Positions 33,964-43,076 of a stretch of 64,000 nucleotides of DNA are shown one piece after another; within the stretch, counting starts at the first letter, position 1; each line of letters starts with the position of its first letter. The DNA comes from Paraburkholderia dinghuensis. Its GTDB lineage: Bacteria; Pseudomonadota; Gammaproteobacteria; Burkholderiales; Burkholderiaceae. The notes under the pieces were generated by a model that searched no databases, was not told the DNA's origin, and was given only the letters and a program-made list of their open reading frames with translations. The stretch spans positions 199,755 through 263,754 of the forward strand of contig NZ_RQIS01000011.1 of the NCBI RefSeq assembly GCF_003837865.1, written 5' to 3'. The position numbers and the translations under genes are program-made.

Positions 33964-35016
33964 ATGAGTCAATGTTTCGGTTATGGCGTGACGAGTGCCG
34001 ATGCGCCACTCACTCCGATGACCTTCGAGCGGCGCGCGCTGAACGAAGACGACGTGGCAATTGCGATCGCGTATTGCGGCGTGTGTCACTCGGATGCTCA
34101 TCAGGCGCACAACGACTGGCACAACACCAATTACCCTTTGGTGCCGGGGCATGAGATCGTCGGCCACGTGACTGCGGTGGGATCGGCGGTGACTGCCTTC
34201 GCCGTGGGCGACGCGGTGGCGGTGGGCTGTCTGGTCGACAGTTGCCTACGCTGCGCCGCCTGCGAAGGGGGTGAAGAACAGCTATGCGAAAAAGGGCCGA
34301 CTGGCACCTACAACGCACGCGAGCGCAATGGCGACGGATTCACGCGTGGCGGCTACGCCGAGCACATCGTCGTGCGCGATCGTTTCGTGCTGAAGGTGCC
34401 GGACGGCCTCGATCTGCGCTACGCGGCACCGCTGCTCTGCGCGGGCATCACCATGTGGTCGCCGTTGCGCCGCTTCCATGCCGGTCCGGGCAAGCGGGTG
34501 GGGATTGTTGGCCTGGGCGGCTTGGGCCATATGGGCGTGAAGCTGGCCGCCGCATTGGGCGCCGAGGTGACGATGATCACGACCTCGCCGTCGAAGGCGG
34601 CCGACGCCCGCGCTCTGGGCGCGGATCATGTGCTGCTATCCAATGATCGCGATGCGATGAAGGCCAGCAGGAACCGCTTCGATCTACTGATCGACACGAT
34701 TCCTAATGCGCATGACGTCGCGCCTTATCTGAATCTGCTTGGCCGTAACGGGGTGATGGTGATGGTAGGCGCAATCGACTTCATCCCGCCGGTTCATGCT
34801 GGTCTGCTTCTGCAAAACCACCGTTCACTGGCCGGTTCGGCCATCGGTGGGATTGCGGCCACGCAGGGTCTGCTGGAATTCTGTGCCGAGCATCAGGTGT
34901 TGCCGCAATGCGAGTTGATTCCGATGCAAGAAATCAATACGGCGTGGGAGCGGATGCAGCGTAACGACATCAAGTATCGCTTCGTGATCGACATGGCCTC
35001 GTTGAAGGCGGCCTGA
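33964..35016 (+). CDS. zinc alcohol dehydrogenase, cinnamyl-alcohol-dehydrogenase/YahK type
   Basis: A 350-residue medium-chain dehydrogenase; ATG 33964. Catalytic zinc ligands in YCGVCHSDAH, GHEIVGHV and later cysteine; structural zinc cysteines in DSCLRCAACEGGEEQLC. The cofactor fold reads GIVGLGGLGHMGVKLAAALGA. The motif GTYNARERNGDGFTRGGYAEHIVV is typical of the NADP-dependent CAD/YahK group, which reduces or oxidises aromatic and aliphatic aldehydes and alcohols. It ends the three-gene unit with the PaaK-like ligase. Confidence 0.9.
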   Translation: MSQCFGYGVTSADAPLTPMTFERRALNEDDVAIAIAYCGVCHSDAHQAHNDWHNTNYPLVPGHEIVGHVTAVGSAVTAFAVGDAVAVGCLVDSCLRCAACEGGEEQLCEKGPTGTYNARERNGDGFTRGGYAEHIVVRDRFVLKVPDGLDLRYAAPLLCAGITMWSPLRRFHAGPGKRVGIVGLGGLGHMGVKLAAALGAEVTMITTSPSKAADARALGADHVLLSNDRDAMKASRNRFDLLIDTIPNAHDVAPYLNLLGRNGVMVMVGAIDFIPPVHAGLLLQNHRSLAGSAIGGIAATQGLLEFCAEHQVLPQCELIPMQEINTAWERMQRNDIKYRFVIDMASLKAA

Positions 35017-35035
35017 AGCAGGGCAAGCCGTCAAT

Positions 35036-35085
35036 GCCGTAAAGGACCGACCGGCTGGTTGCGATCCTTTACGGCTCCCGTTTTT
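35036..35085 (+). terminator. stem-loop terminator between convergent genes
   Basis: GCCGTAAAGGA (35036-35046) pairs with TCCTTTACGGC (35065-35075), followed by CCCGTTTTTG. It closes the alcohol dehydrogenase unit just before the convergent thioesterase stop at 35093. Confidence 0.75.
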
Positions 35086-35092
35086 GTCTCAG

Positions 35093-36052
35093 TCAACCGA
35101 CGAGCCGATTGCGCTCCAGTCTGTTGCGCAACGCAGCGGACAGCACGCGTGGCTTTCCACTCGCGTCCAGCACGCTGATCTCAGCGATGGACCGGCCCGT
35201 GCAACGCCCCTCCTGGAAAAGCGCCTGAGCCAACGTGAAATGCGTCGGCCCGATCTCACCAGTAACGCCAACACAAACACGCATGGGCGCCGGGTAGAAA
35301 GACTCTCCAAGCATCGAAATCTCGTGACGCGCGACGTGCCAATACCCGGCGTCGCCGTGCACCGTCACGCGGCCGGTCTGCGCCGCCTGGAAGGCCATCA
35401 GCCCGTTGTCGTGATAGCGGGTTACGGCAACGTTGTTCACGTGGCCGACCGCGTCTGTGTCGGAAAAGCGTGTCGCGTATTCCTCGACGAAGGGATAGGC
35501 ATGTACGTCGTGCGGCAGATCGGCGTCGCCGTGACTGACGGGCAACGTGTCGGCATGCGGCCAGACCTGGCTCAGCAGGAGCAGGCGCAGTTCGGGCGGC
35601 GTGGGCGCGGCGTGCATTTCGTCGTCCACGGTTACGCCGACGGCTCGGCCAAGGGACACGCAGCGTTCACCCTGGAACGCGGCCAGCGCGAACGTGTGGG
35701 AACTGCGCCCCACCGCGCCGATTGTGCCCGCCATCTCGATCGGCAGATCGTGTTGCGCCGGGCTGACATGCTCGAACGTGATGGCGCGCAGCAAGCCCTT
35801 CCATTTGTCGAAGCCGAAGTTATCGTCGCCCAGGATTGCACGCGCGACCCGCGTACGCGTGTCCTCGTAGAATTGCGCCATGCCGACCCGGCTGACAATG
35901 CCGTTTTCGACGTCGCTCCAGCGGATCGGAAACGGCCAGAAGTAAGGGTAGGAACTGCGCAGCAGTCGCTGCGGATTGCGGACCAGTAGCTGGCCAGGCC
36001 TCGGTTCGGCTGGGGGTGCGAGTTCGCTTCGGCGCAACAGGGTATCGGACAT
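35093..36052 (-). CDS. double hot-dog acyl-CoA thioesterase
   Basis: About 319 residues from ATG 36052 (GTG 36058 also possible; no clear ribosome site for either). Two hot-dog domains are visible: residues about 35-150 (IRWSDVENGIVSRVGMAQFYEDTRTR) and 170-315 (YATRFSDTDAVGHVNNVAVTRYHDN). Each carries the 4-hydroxybenzoyl-CoA thioesterase-like Asp near the start, best kept in the second. The likely role is release of CoA from stalled intermediates. An AT-rich gap of 32 bp separates it from the MaoC gene upstream. Confidence 0.8.
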   Translation of the reverse strand: MSDTLLRRSELAPPAEPRPGQLLVRNPQRLLRSSYPYFWPFPIRWSDVENGIVSRVGMAQFYEDTRTRVARAILGDDNFGFDKWKGLLRAITFEHVSPAQHDLPIEMAGTIGAVGRSSHTFALAAFQGERCVSLGRAVGVTVDDEMHAAPTPPELRLLLLSQVWPHADTLPVSHGDADLPHDVHAYPFVEEYATRFSDTDAVGHVNNVAVTRYHDNGLMAFQAAQTGRVTVHGDAGYWHVARHEISMLGESFYPAPMRVCVGVTGEIGPTHFTLAQALFQEGRCTGRSIAEISVLDASGKPRVLSAALRNRLERNRLVG

Positions 36053-36084
36053 AGACACGATTGATTAATATTATTTTGTTATTT

Positions 36085-36540
36085 TCATGGGAAAAGACGC
36101 AGGATCGACTCGGCAATGCACACGGGCTTTTCCAGTCCTTCGCATTCGACCGTCATTTCGATCTTCAACTGTGCGCCGCCGTTATTGATCGCCGTCCACT
36201 CCAGCAGCCGAAAATGGGCACGCAGCCGCTTGCCCACGAGCGCCGGCGAGACGAACCGGACCTTGTCGAGCCCGTAATTGAGGCCGCTTTTCGTCTCACC
36301 GATATGGAATGTCCTCGCGGTGAAAGCGGGCAGCAGGCTCAGCGTGAGAAAGCCGTGCACGATGGTTCCTCCAAAAGGCCCCGCCTTTGCGCGAGCTTCA
36401 TCCACGTGTATCCACTGGTGATCCTCTGTCACCTCCGCAAACAGGTTCACGCGATGCTGATCGACCGTCAGCCACTCGCTCGTGCCAAGCGACTCGCCAA
36501 CGAGTGGCTGTAGATCGGCGATTTTTTCGAAACTCCTCAT
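36085..36540 (-). CDS. MaoC-type (R)-enoyl-CoA hydratase
   Basis: A 151-residue single hot-dog hydratase. ATG 36540 has AAGGA before it. EVTEDHQWIHVDEARAKAGPFGGTIVHGF is the MaoC hydratase-2 motif with the catalytic Asp-His pair. The length fits bacterial single-domain MaoC proteins. In steroid side-chain pathways MaoC-type hydratases act after alpha2beta2 acyl-CoA dehydrogenases; whether this is so here is inference. Confidence 0.88.
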   Translation of the reverse strand: MRSFEKIADLQPLVGESLGTSEWLTVDQHRVNLFAEVTEDHQWIHVDEARAKAGPFGGTIVHGFLTLSLLPAFTARTFHIGETKSGLNYGLDKVRFVSPALVGKRLRAHFRLLEWTAINNGGAQLKIEMTVECEGLEKPVCIAESILRLFP

Positions 36541-36712
36541 ATCGATTTTTTCCTTTTGGAGCAGTTCGTTTCTACCGAACAGCGCACCGGCAGCCACCGC
36601 GCGTTTGCAGTGCCACGTTATGCATTCTGTTTGGATTTCGTCTCATGCAACGATGGTGCCCCTCTTGCCCGGACGATCAGCCTCGCATAATCAATTAAAC
36701 GACACGGTAAGA

Positions 36713-37780
36713 TTAAGAGGGACTCGAATTGATGTCGGTTGAATCGTCCGGCATGCCGGGCGCATCGAAGACGCCGTCATGCTCGACCCATCCGCGGCAC
36801 AGACTTTCCTGAGCAAGGCTCGCCACTAGGCGGCCGTCTCGCGCATACACGCGGGCGATGCTCAGCGCGCGCGAGTTGCCCGAACCGGGGCTGCTTGCGT
36901 CGACCAGCAACCAGTCATCGGCACGCGTCGGCTGGTGCAGCCACATCGTGTGGTTCAGGCTCGCTACGTACAGACCGGCACCGATTTTGTTGTCGAGATG
37001 CGGCGTGAGCCCGGTCAACGGGAACCAGTAATCGGACAGATAGCCCAGCGCGGCTTGCTGAATCCAGGGTTCGTCGGGAAGCGGACGTGCGACACGCACC
37101 CAGTAGCGAAACGCGGCATGAACTGTGTCGCGCCTGAACAGGAAGCCTTCCGGATCGACCGGACGCAAGTCCAGCGAGCGCGACATCCCGGCGCGCTTGC
37201 GCACCCGCGCCGGCAACTGGTCGGCGTGCGCGAGCAGGGTGTCGCGCAGCGTCGGCAGGCTGTCGGGGTCTGGCATGTTCGTCGGCATGGGCTGATGAAA
37301 CCTCGGGCCTGGCTCATCGCGATGGAACGAGACGTTCGCGCTGATGACGACACGCTCGCCCTGGGTACCCAGAACTTGCTGTACGCAGAACTGGCGTCCC
37401 TTCATCAGTTGACGCACTTCGTAACGCATCGGCTCGCCTGCGCGGCCGGCGGTCAGAAAATTCACCTGCACGCAGTGCGCCGCCGCGTCGGGGGGGATGT
37501 CCTGCGCCGAGGCGGCGGCAATGGCCTGGCCCACCAGTTGGCCACCGAAAACCGCGCCATTCAGGTTGACGTCTGTATGGGGGCTATACAGCGCGCCATC
37601 GTCGCCACGCTTGAGCGAGAGCAGCACGCTCAGGTCGCGGTGGTCCCAGGCGGGGTCGCTGCCAAGGTCGGGCTGAACGGTATTGAAACGTTCAGGGATA
37701 TCTAGTGTGGCCGCGGTGACCGGCTGATCGGAGGACTTCATGAGCAGTTCAGGCGTCTCTGCGGTGCATTGATGGTCCAT
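36713..37780 (-). CDS. acyl-CoA thioesterase II (TesB)-like
   Basis: About 355 residues from ATG 37780; ATG 37741 is an equally good start, as neither has a clear ribosome site. Two hot-dog domains: NGAVFGGQLVGQAIAAASAQ and FLTAGRAGEPMRYEVRQLMKGRQFCVQQV in the first; FRYWVRVARPL...ALGYLSDYWF and SLNHTMWLHQPTRADDWLLVDASSPGSGNSRAL in the second, with the TesB Asp-Gln-Thr/Ser type active-site region. It hydrolyses medium- to long-chain acyl-CoA. It diverges from the ligase gene at 37832 with element site 7 between them. Confidence 0.88.
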   Translation of the reverse strand: MDHQCTAETPELLMKSSDQPVTAATLDIPERFNTVQPDLGSDPAWDHRDLSVLLSLKRGDDGALYSPHTDVNLNGAVFGGQLVGQAIAAASAQDIPPDAAAHCVQVNFLTAGRAGEPMRYEVRQLMKGRQFCVQQVLGTQGERVVISANVSFHRDEPGPRFHQPMPTNMPDPDSLPTLRDTLLAHADQLPARVRKRAGMSRSLDLRPVDPEGFLFRRDTVHAAFRYWVRVARPLPDEPWIQQAALGYLSDYWFPLTGLTPHLDNKIGAGLYVASLNHTMWLHQPTRADDWLLVDASSPGSGNSRALSIARVYARDGRLVASLAQESLCRGWVEHDGVFDAPGMPDDSTDINSSPS

Positions 37781-37802
37781 CAATGGTATCGTAAAATTAT
37801 AT

Positions 37803-37820
37803 TAATGATAAAGCTGATTA
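37803..37820 (+). promoter_or_regulatory. TAATGAT-N7-ATTA element, site 7
   Basis: Perfect match. It occupies most of the 51-bp gap between the divergent TesB and CoA-ligase starts, ending only 11 bp before ATG 37832. A bound protein here would block or start both directions. Confidence 0.52.
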
Positions 37821-37831
37821 TGGAGCGAGTC

Positions 37832-39490
37832 ATGACGGAGACGACGCGGCTTGCCGGGCGGGAAGGCGAGCGTAGCTGGGCACCGCCGCGGGAGCAGCGG
37901 CTCGAGTGGCGCACCTTGGGCCTGCACGGCGAACGGAATCTGGGGCAGGCTTTCGCGGAAGCGGCCGGCGCGTTTCCGGACGCGCCGATTGTCATCAGCA
38001 CGGCCGCGGGTGAAACCCGCACGACGCTGGCGGACCTGCACGCACAGGGACTGAGGCTGGCCGCCGCATTGTCCGCCGAAGGGCTCCGCACGGGCGATGT
38101 ACTCGCGGTGCAATTGCCCAACTCGCTCGAAGGCGTGCTGTTGCAGCGCGCGGCCGCCGCGTTGGGCGCGGTTTTTCTGCCCATCGTGCCGATCTACGGT
38201 GCGGCGGAACTGAGCGAGATCTTGCGCGATGCGAATGCCCGCATGCTGGTGGTGCCGGCGACGACGCGTCACGGCAGCGCGCAGGCGCTGCTCGACGCGC
38301 TTGATCCCGCGCGCACGTTGCCGGGGCTACGGCGGACCATCGTGGTTGGCGAGACCTCTGGCGGTCACGCGCTGAGCTGGAGCACGCTGACCGCCGACGT
38401 CGGCGGCGGTGCTGGCATCGTCTTGCCGCCGAGTCGCGCCGGCGCCGACGATCCCGCGCTTCTGATCTACACGTCGGGCACGACGGCGGCCCCCAAGGGC
38501 GTGCAGCACAGCGCCAACACGTTGCTGGCCGAGAGCCGCACGGCGGCGCAGCGCCGCGCAAACCCAATGACACCACAGCTTTCTCCCTGGCCTACGGGTC
38601 ATATCGCGGGCCTCGTCGTGCTGCTGGAGCACGCGTTGCGCGGACGGCCCACTGTGCTGATGGACGCGTGGGACCCCGCGCGCGCGGCGGTACTCGTGGA
38701 GCGCTTCGAGATCGGAGCGAGTTCGGGCACGCCCTTCCACCTGAGCGCGCTACTGGATGCCGCCGATACCGCGGGCCTCGCGCTTGCCACGCTGCATGAT
38801 TACCTGACCGGCGCCGCGCCGGTGCCGAGCGCGCTGGTGCAGCGTTGTGTCGAGCGCGGCATCTCCACCTATCGGGCCTATGGTCTCTCGGAGCACCCGA
38901 CAGTGACGCTCGGCTGGACTGACGATGCACTCGAAACTCGTCTGCATACCGAAGGTTCGCTGTCAGCCGGCAACCGGATGCGGATTGTCGACGATGCAGG
39001 CCGCGACGTGCCGTTTGGCGAGGACGGCGAAATCGCCACGCGCGGACCGGAGTGCTTCATCGGCTATCGCGACGCCTCGCTGAATCGCGCGGCCTTTCTT
39101 CCCGGTGGCTGGTTTCTCACAGGGGACATCGGGCACCTCGACGCCGACGGTTTTCTGCACATCACCGACCGTAAAAAGGACATCGTCAACCGAGGCGGTG
39201 AAAAAATTTCGTCGCGGGAGGTCGAAGAGATACTAGCGCTCCTGCCGCAAGTCGCCGAGGTCGCTGTCGTGGGCTCGCCGGACTCGCGTGTGGGCGAGCG
39301 GATCTGTGCGTTCGTGGTGTGGAGGGACGGCAATCCGCTCGCGCTCGATGAGGTCGCCGCGCATTTCGCGAGGCTCGGCAAGGCGCGTCAGAAAACACCT
39401 GAAAGGCTGGAGGCGATTGCCGTGTTGCCGCGCAATGCGACTGGCAAGATCAACAAGCAGGCGCTGCGCGAGCGGTTGCGCGCCCTCTAG
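37832..39490 (+). CDS. AMP-forming acyl-CoA synthetase
   Basis: A 552-residue ANL-family ligase; ATG 37832 with GGAG at 37822 (ATG 37820 also in frame). P-loop LIYTSGTTAAPKGVQHS, then TYRAYGLSEHPTVTLG, GWFLTGDIGHLDADGFLHITDRKKD hinge and LPRNATGKINKQALRERL with the catalytic lysine. Active enzyme expected. The variant SEHP in place of the usual TE is seen in a subgroup used on cyclic acids. It precedes a second ligase by 70 bp. Confidence 0.9.
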   Translation: MTETTRLAGREGERSWAPPREQRLEWRTLGLHGERNLGQAFAEAAGAFPDAPIVISTAAGETRTTLADLHAQGLRLAAALSAEGLRTGDVLAVQLPNSLEGVLLQRAAAALGAVFLPIVPIYGAAELSEILRDANARMLVVPATTRHGSAQALLDALDPARTLPGLRRTIVVGETSGGHALSWSTLTADVGGGAGIVLPPSRAGADDPALLIYTSGTTAAPKGVQHSANTLLAESRTAAQRRANPMTPQLSPWPTGHIAGLVVLLEHALRGRPTVLMDAWDPARAAVLVERFEIGASSGTPFHLSALLDAADTAGLALATLHDYLTGAAPVPSALVQRCVERGISTYRAYGLSEHPTVTLGWTDDALETRLHTEGSLSAGNRMRIVDDAGRDVPFGEDGEIATRGPECFIGYRDASLNRAAFLPGGWFLTGDIGHLDADGFLHITDRKKDIVNRGGEKISSREVEEILALLPQVAEVAVVGSPDSRVGERICAFVVWRDGNPLALDEVAAHFARLGKARQKTPERLEAIAVLPRNATGKINKQALRERLRAL

Positions 39491-39560
39491 CGTGGTGCAA
39501 GGACGCCTGCCTGGGCGGCCTGATTGTCTGCTTTCTGGTCCACCGGTTTCGAGGAAACTC

Positions 39561-41117
39561 ATGCAACTGACCCATCCGCTGCACCGTGCGTTGTCCAACT
39601 GCCCGCACCGCATCGCTCTTGCCGATAGCGGGCGACACGTGGCGTATGGCGAGCTGGCCGCGCGTGTCGCGCGGCTGGCGGCGCTGCTGCATGCACGAGG
39701 CGTGCGCGCCGGCGATCGCGTGGGACTGCTCGGGATGAACAGCGCGCGCTACGTCGAGGCGATGTACGCCGTGTGGTGGGCTGGCGGCGTCGTGAATCCG
39801 GTGAACATCCGCTGGACCACAGCGGAGATGGCCTGGTCACTCGACGATTGCGAGACCCGTTGGCTGATCGTCGATCAGACATTCGCGCCGCAGGTGCCGG
39901 CGCTGCGCGAGAAATCGCACAGCCTCGTCGAGGTCCTCTATTGCGGTGACGGCGCAGCGCCGGCGGACGTCGTCGATATCGAAGCGGCACTGGTCGGCCT
40001 CGCGCCGGTGGAGGATGCCGCGCGGCAAGGCGATGACCTCGCCGCCCTGATGTACACGGGCGGCACGACTGGCAAACCCAAGGGCGTGATGCTGTCGCAC
40101 GCTAACCTGTTCCTCGGTACACAGTCGGCGAGCGCCTCGGTCGATCGTGAGGCGGACACGGTGGCGCTGACGTGTGCGCCGCTATTCCATGTCGGCGCGA
40201 TCGGCCATCTGCTGCAACTGGTCGGGCAAGCGGCGACTGTGGTGCTGCTGCCCGCCTTCGATGAAGTGGCTATCATGCGGGGCATTGCCGACGAACGGGC
40301 TACGGAGACCTTTCTCGTGCCGACGATGCTCAAGCGCCTGATCGATCATCCGCGCTTCGGTGAATTCGATCTCTCGTCGTTGCGCTCGGTGCTCTACGGC
40401 GCGGCGCCGATCGACGAAGCGTTGCTCAATCAGGCATTGTGCGCCATGCCGTCGGTGGGCTTCGTGCAGTTCTATGGCATGACGGAACTCTCTCCGGTCA
40501 TTACCGCCTTGCCTGCCTCGTGTCATTTGCCAACTAGCAATGCGGCGGAACGCGCACGTCTGCGCTCGGCCGGGCGCCCCATTCCGATTGCGGAAGTGGC
40601 CGTCATCGATACCGACGGACTGCCGTTGCCGCCAGGGCAGGTGGGAGAGATCGTCGCGCGCGGCCCGATGGTCATGCAAGGTTACTGGGGGCAGCCGCAG
40701 TTGAGTGCGCAGACGCTAAGAGGCGGCTGGATGCACACGGGCGATCTCGGACGCTTCGATGACGATGGCTTTCTCTACGTCGTCGATCGCCTGAAGGACA
40801 TGATCATCACCGGTGGTGAAAACGTGTATTCGGCGGAAGTGGAGAACGTGCTGCTGATGATGCCCGAGATCGCCGCCTGTGCGGTGGTTGGCGTGCCGGA
40901 TGCGATGTGGGGTGAGCGCGTGCACGCCGCGTTGGTGCTCAAGGCCGGCACGGCGCTCGGCAGTGATCGGGTCATCGCTCACTGCCGTGAACACCTTGCC
41001 GGCTATAAATGCCCGCGTAGCATCGAATTTCGAGATGCGTTGCCGTTGTCGGCGGCGGGCAAGCTGCTGAAATACGAGGTCCGCGCCAGCGTCCGTGGCG
41101 AGCCTACCGCCCCTTGA
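39561..41117 (+). CDS. AMP-forming acyl-CoA synthetase
   Basis: A 518-residue ANL ligase; ATG 39561 with GAGGA before it. P-loop LMYTGGTTGKPKGVMLSH, FYGMTELSP, GWMHTGDLGRFDDDGFLYVVDRLKDMIITGGENVYSAEVE and PLSAAGKLLKYEVR with the catalytic lysine. All core motifs are intact. Its 3' end overlaps the convergent crotonase gene by 14 bp, so the two stop codons lie inside each other's gene. Confidence 0.91.
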   Translation: MQLTHPLHRALSNCPHRIALADSGRHVAYGELAARVARLAALLHARGVRAGDRVGLLGMNSARYVEAMYAVWWAGGVVNPVNIRWTTAEMAWSLDDCETRWLIVDQTFAPQVPALREKSHSLVEVLYCGDGAAPADVVDIEAALVGLAPVEDAARQGDDLAALMYTGGTTGKPKGVMLSHANLFLGTQSASASVDREADTVALTCAPLFHVGAIGHLLQLVGQAATVVLLPAFDEVAIMRGIADERATETFLVPTMLKRLIDHPRFGEFDLSSLRSVLYGAAPIDEALLNQALCAMPSVGFVQFYGMTELSPVITALPASCHLPTSNAAERARLRSAGRPIPIAEVAVIDTDGLPLPPGQVGEIVARGPMVMQGYWGQPQLSAQTLRGGWMHTGDLGRFDDDGFLYVVDRLKDMIITGGENVYSAEVENVLLMMPEIAACAVVGVPDAMWGERVHAALVLKAGTALGSDRVIAHCREHLAGYKCPRSIEFRDALPLSAAGKLLKYEVRASVRGEPTAP

Positions 41118-41871
41118 ATTGCGCGGCGCGTTTGCCGAAGAACGCGTCGCGGCCCTCCGCGAAGTCGTCCGATGCGATCAGCAGTGCCTGGGTGTCCGCT
41201 TCCCAGTCGAGCATTGCATCGAGCGAAAGCGGTTGGCGAGCCAATGCGGCCTTGGTGGCACTGATGGCGCCCGGGGCCGCCGTCGCGAGACGTTGCGCCC
41301 ACGCGAGCGCGGCGGGCAGCACCTGGCCGTTCTCGGCGAGCACATCGGCGAGGCCGATCGATTTGGCCTCGGCGCCGCCCACGACCTGACTGAACATCAC
41401 CAGCTCGCGCGTGCGCCCGATGCCCATGCGCTGCGGCAGTATCCACAACGCGCCCCAGTCTGGCATGATGCCGACCTTGCCATACACTGCGCCAAACTTC
41501 GTTTCGCTATCGCAGACGACGAAGTCGCACAGCGCCGCCAGCGACAGGCCGGCGCCGAATGCGGCGCCTTCCACCGCCGCCACGACCGGCAGCCGTCCCG
41601 CATTGATCAGGCGCAGCAGGCGATGGCCGGCGCGCATCTCGCCGCGCATCTCGAGGCCGCTGGTTTTCAGTGAGTCGAGCGAGCCGCCCGCGCAAAAGCT
41701 TTTGCCGCCGCTCAACACCACGGCGCGGCACGTGGCGTCACGCTGCAGCGCTTCGAGTTCCTCGGCGAGCGCGTCGGTAAGCGCGGTCTCCAGCGCGTTG
41801 CGCTTGTCGGGCAGATTCAATGTCAACTGCACGACTGCGTCGTGACGGGTGACAAGCACCAGATCGGACAT
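41104..41871 (-). CDS. crotonase-family protein lacking both catalytic glutamates
   Basis: A 255-residue crotonase; ATG 41871 with GGAG ahead. LVLVTRHDAVVQLTLNLPDKRNAL and SGGKSFCAGGSLDSLKTSG fit the fold. The position of the first glutamate reads GAAFGAGLSLAALCDFVV and the second FGAVYGKVGIMPDWG, so neither is kept. Isomerase, thioesterase or lyase chemistry is possible. It is the last gene of the eight-gene minus-strand operon. Confidence 0.85.
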   Translation of the reverse strand: MSDLVLVTRHDAVVQLTLNLPDKRNALETALTDALAEELEALQRDATCRAVVLSGGKSFCAGGSLDSLKTSGLEMRGEMRAGHRLLRLINAGRLPVVAAVEGAAFGAGLSLAALCDFVVCDSETKFGAVYGKVGIMPDWGALWILPQRMGIGRTRELVMFSQVVGGAEAKSIGLADVLAENGQVLPAALAWAQRLATAAPGAISATKAALARQPLSLDAMLDWEADTQALLIASDDFAEGRDAFFGKRAAQFKGR

Positions 41872-41891
41872 AAGGGTCTCCGCAGAACGAT

Positions 41892-43076
41892 TCAATGCGC
41901 CGGCTTAGCGCGGCGCAGGATGTTGTTGGCGATGCTCCAGCGATGCACTTCCGAAGGGCCGTCGTAGATACGGAATGCGCGCATGTCCGCAAAGATGCGC
42001 GCGACAACGGTGTCGTTCGTTACGCCCTGGCCGCCGAGAATCTGCACGGAGCGGTCTACCACCCGCCAGCAGGCCTCGGACGAGATGACCTTGGCGACGC
42101 TCGATGCGTGGCGGCCCAGTTTGTCCTGGTCGAGCGTCCATGCGCAATGCCAGATCGCGAGGCGCGTGACGTGCAGATCCATCTCGTTGTCAGCGAGCAT
42201 GAAACCCACGCCTTCGTGCTCGCCCAGCGTCTTGCCGAACGCCTTGCGTTTGGCAGCGTAGGCCGTGGCGACGTCGTGCGCGCGTCTTGCCTCGCCGAGC
42301 CAGCGCATGCAGTGCGTGAGTCGCGCGGGCGAAAGCCGGACCTGCGCGTAGCGGAAGCCCTGGCCCGGCTCGCCGAGCACATCGGTGGCGGGCACGCGCA
42401 GGTTGTCGAAGCGCACCACGCCGTGGCCGCCAGGAAAGCAGGTGTCGAGCGCGTCCATCGTGCGTTCGAGCGTCACTCCGGGCTGATTCATGTCGGCGAG
42501 GAACATGGTCGCCTGGCCATCGAGTTCGCCACCCTCGTGCCTTGCCATGATGATGGCGAAAGCCGCGCCCTCGGCTCCCGTGGTGAACCACTTCCGACCG
42601 TTGATCAGATAGCTGTCGCCGTCGCGCGTCGCGGTCGTCATCAGCATGTTCGGGTCCGACCCCGCGCCGGGGTCCGGCTCCGTCATGCAGAAGCACGAGC
42701 GGATCTTGCCAGCGGCAAGCGGCACGAGCCAGCGTGCCTTGTGTTCCGGCGTCGCTACGACTTCCATCAGGTGCATGTTGCCTTCGTCGGGCGCGGCGAT
42801 ATTCATGGCCACAGGACCGAGCGGCGAGTAGCCGGATTCTTCGAAAACGATCGCTTTGGCACGGTGGTTCAGGCCCAGGCCGCCCAGTTCCAGCGGCATG
42901 TGCGAGGACAAAAGGCCGGCAGCCTTTGCACGAGCAATCAGTTCAGCCCGCAGATCTTCCGTCGGGCCGTGAGGGGTGCAACGCGGGTCGCGCTCGAACG
43001 GAATCACGTCGCGCGCGATGAAATCGCGCGTGCGCTGCTGGAGATCGAGCAACTCGGGAGTGAGATCGAAATTCAT
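41892..43076 (-). CDS. acyl-CoA dehydrogenase, ACAD10/11-like
   Basis: A 394-residue acyl-CoA dehydrogenase. CMTEPDPGAGSDPNMLMTTA is the flavin loop; NGRKWFTTGAEGAAF follows. The C-terminal motif is IYDGPSEVHRWSIANNILRR, where aspartate replaces the MCAD glutamate, as in the ACAD10/11 group for long or 4-hydroxy acyl-CoAs. Its start lies within the stop of the upstream CoA ligase (4-bp overlap). Electrons should go to the ETF encoded in the same operon. Confidence 0.91.
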   Translation of the reverse strand: MNFDLTPELLDLQQRTRDFIARDVIPFERDPRCTPHGPTEDLRAELIARAKAAGLLSSHMPLELGGLGLNHRAKAIVFEESGYSPLGPVAMNIAAPDEGNMHLMEVVATPEHKARWLVPLAAGKIRSCFCMTEPDPGAGSDPNMLMTTATRDGDSYLINGRKWFTTGAEGAAFAIIMARHEGGELDGQATMFLADMNQPGVTLERTMDALDTCFPGGHGVVRFDNLRVPATDVLGEPGQGFRYAQVRLSPARLTHCMRWLGEARRAHDVATAYAAKRKAFGKTLGEHEGVGFMLADNEMDLHVTRLAIWHCAWTLDQDKLGRHASSVAKVISSEACWRVVDRSVQILGGQGVTNDTVVARIFADMRAFRIYDGPSEVHRWSIANNILRRAKPAH

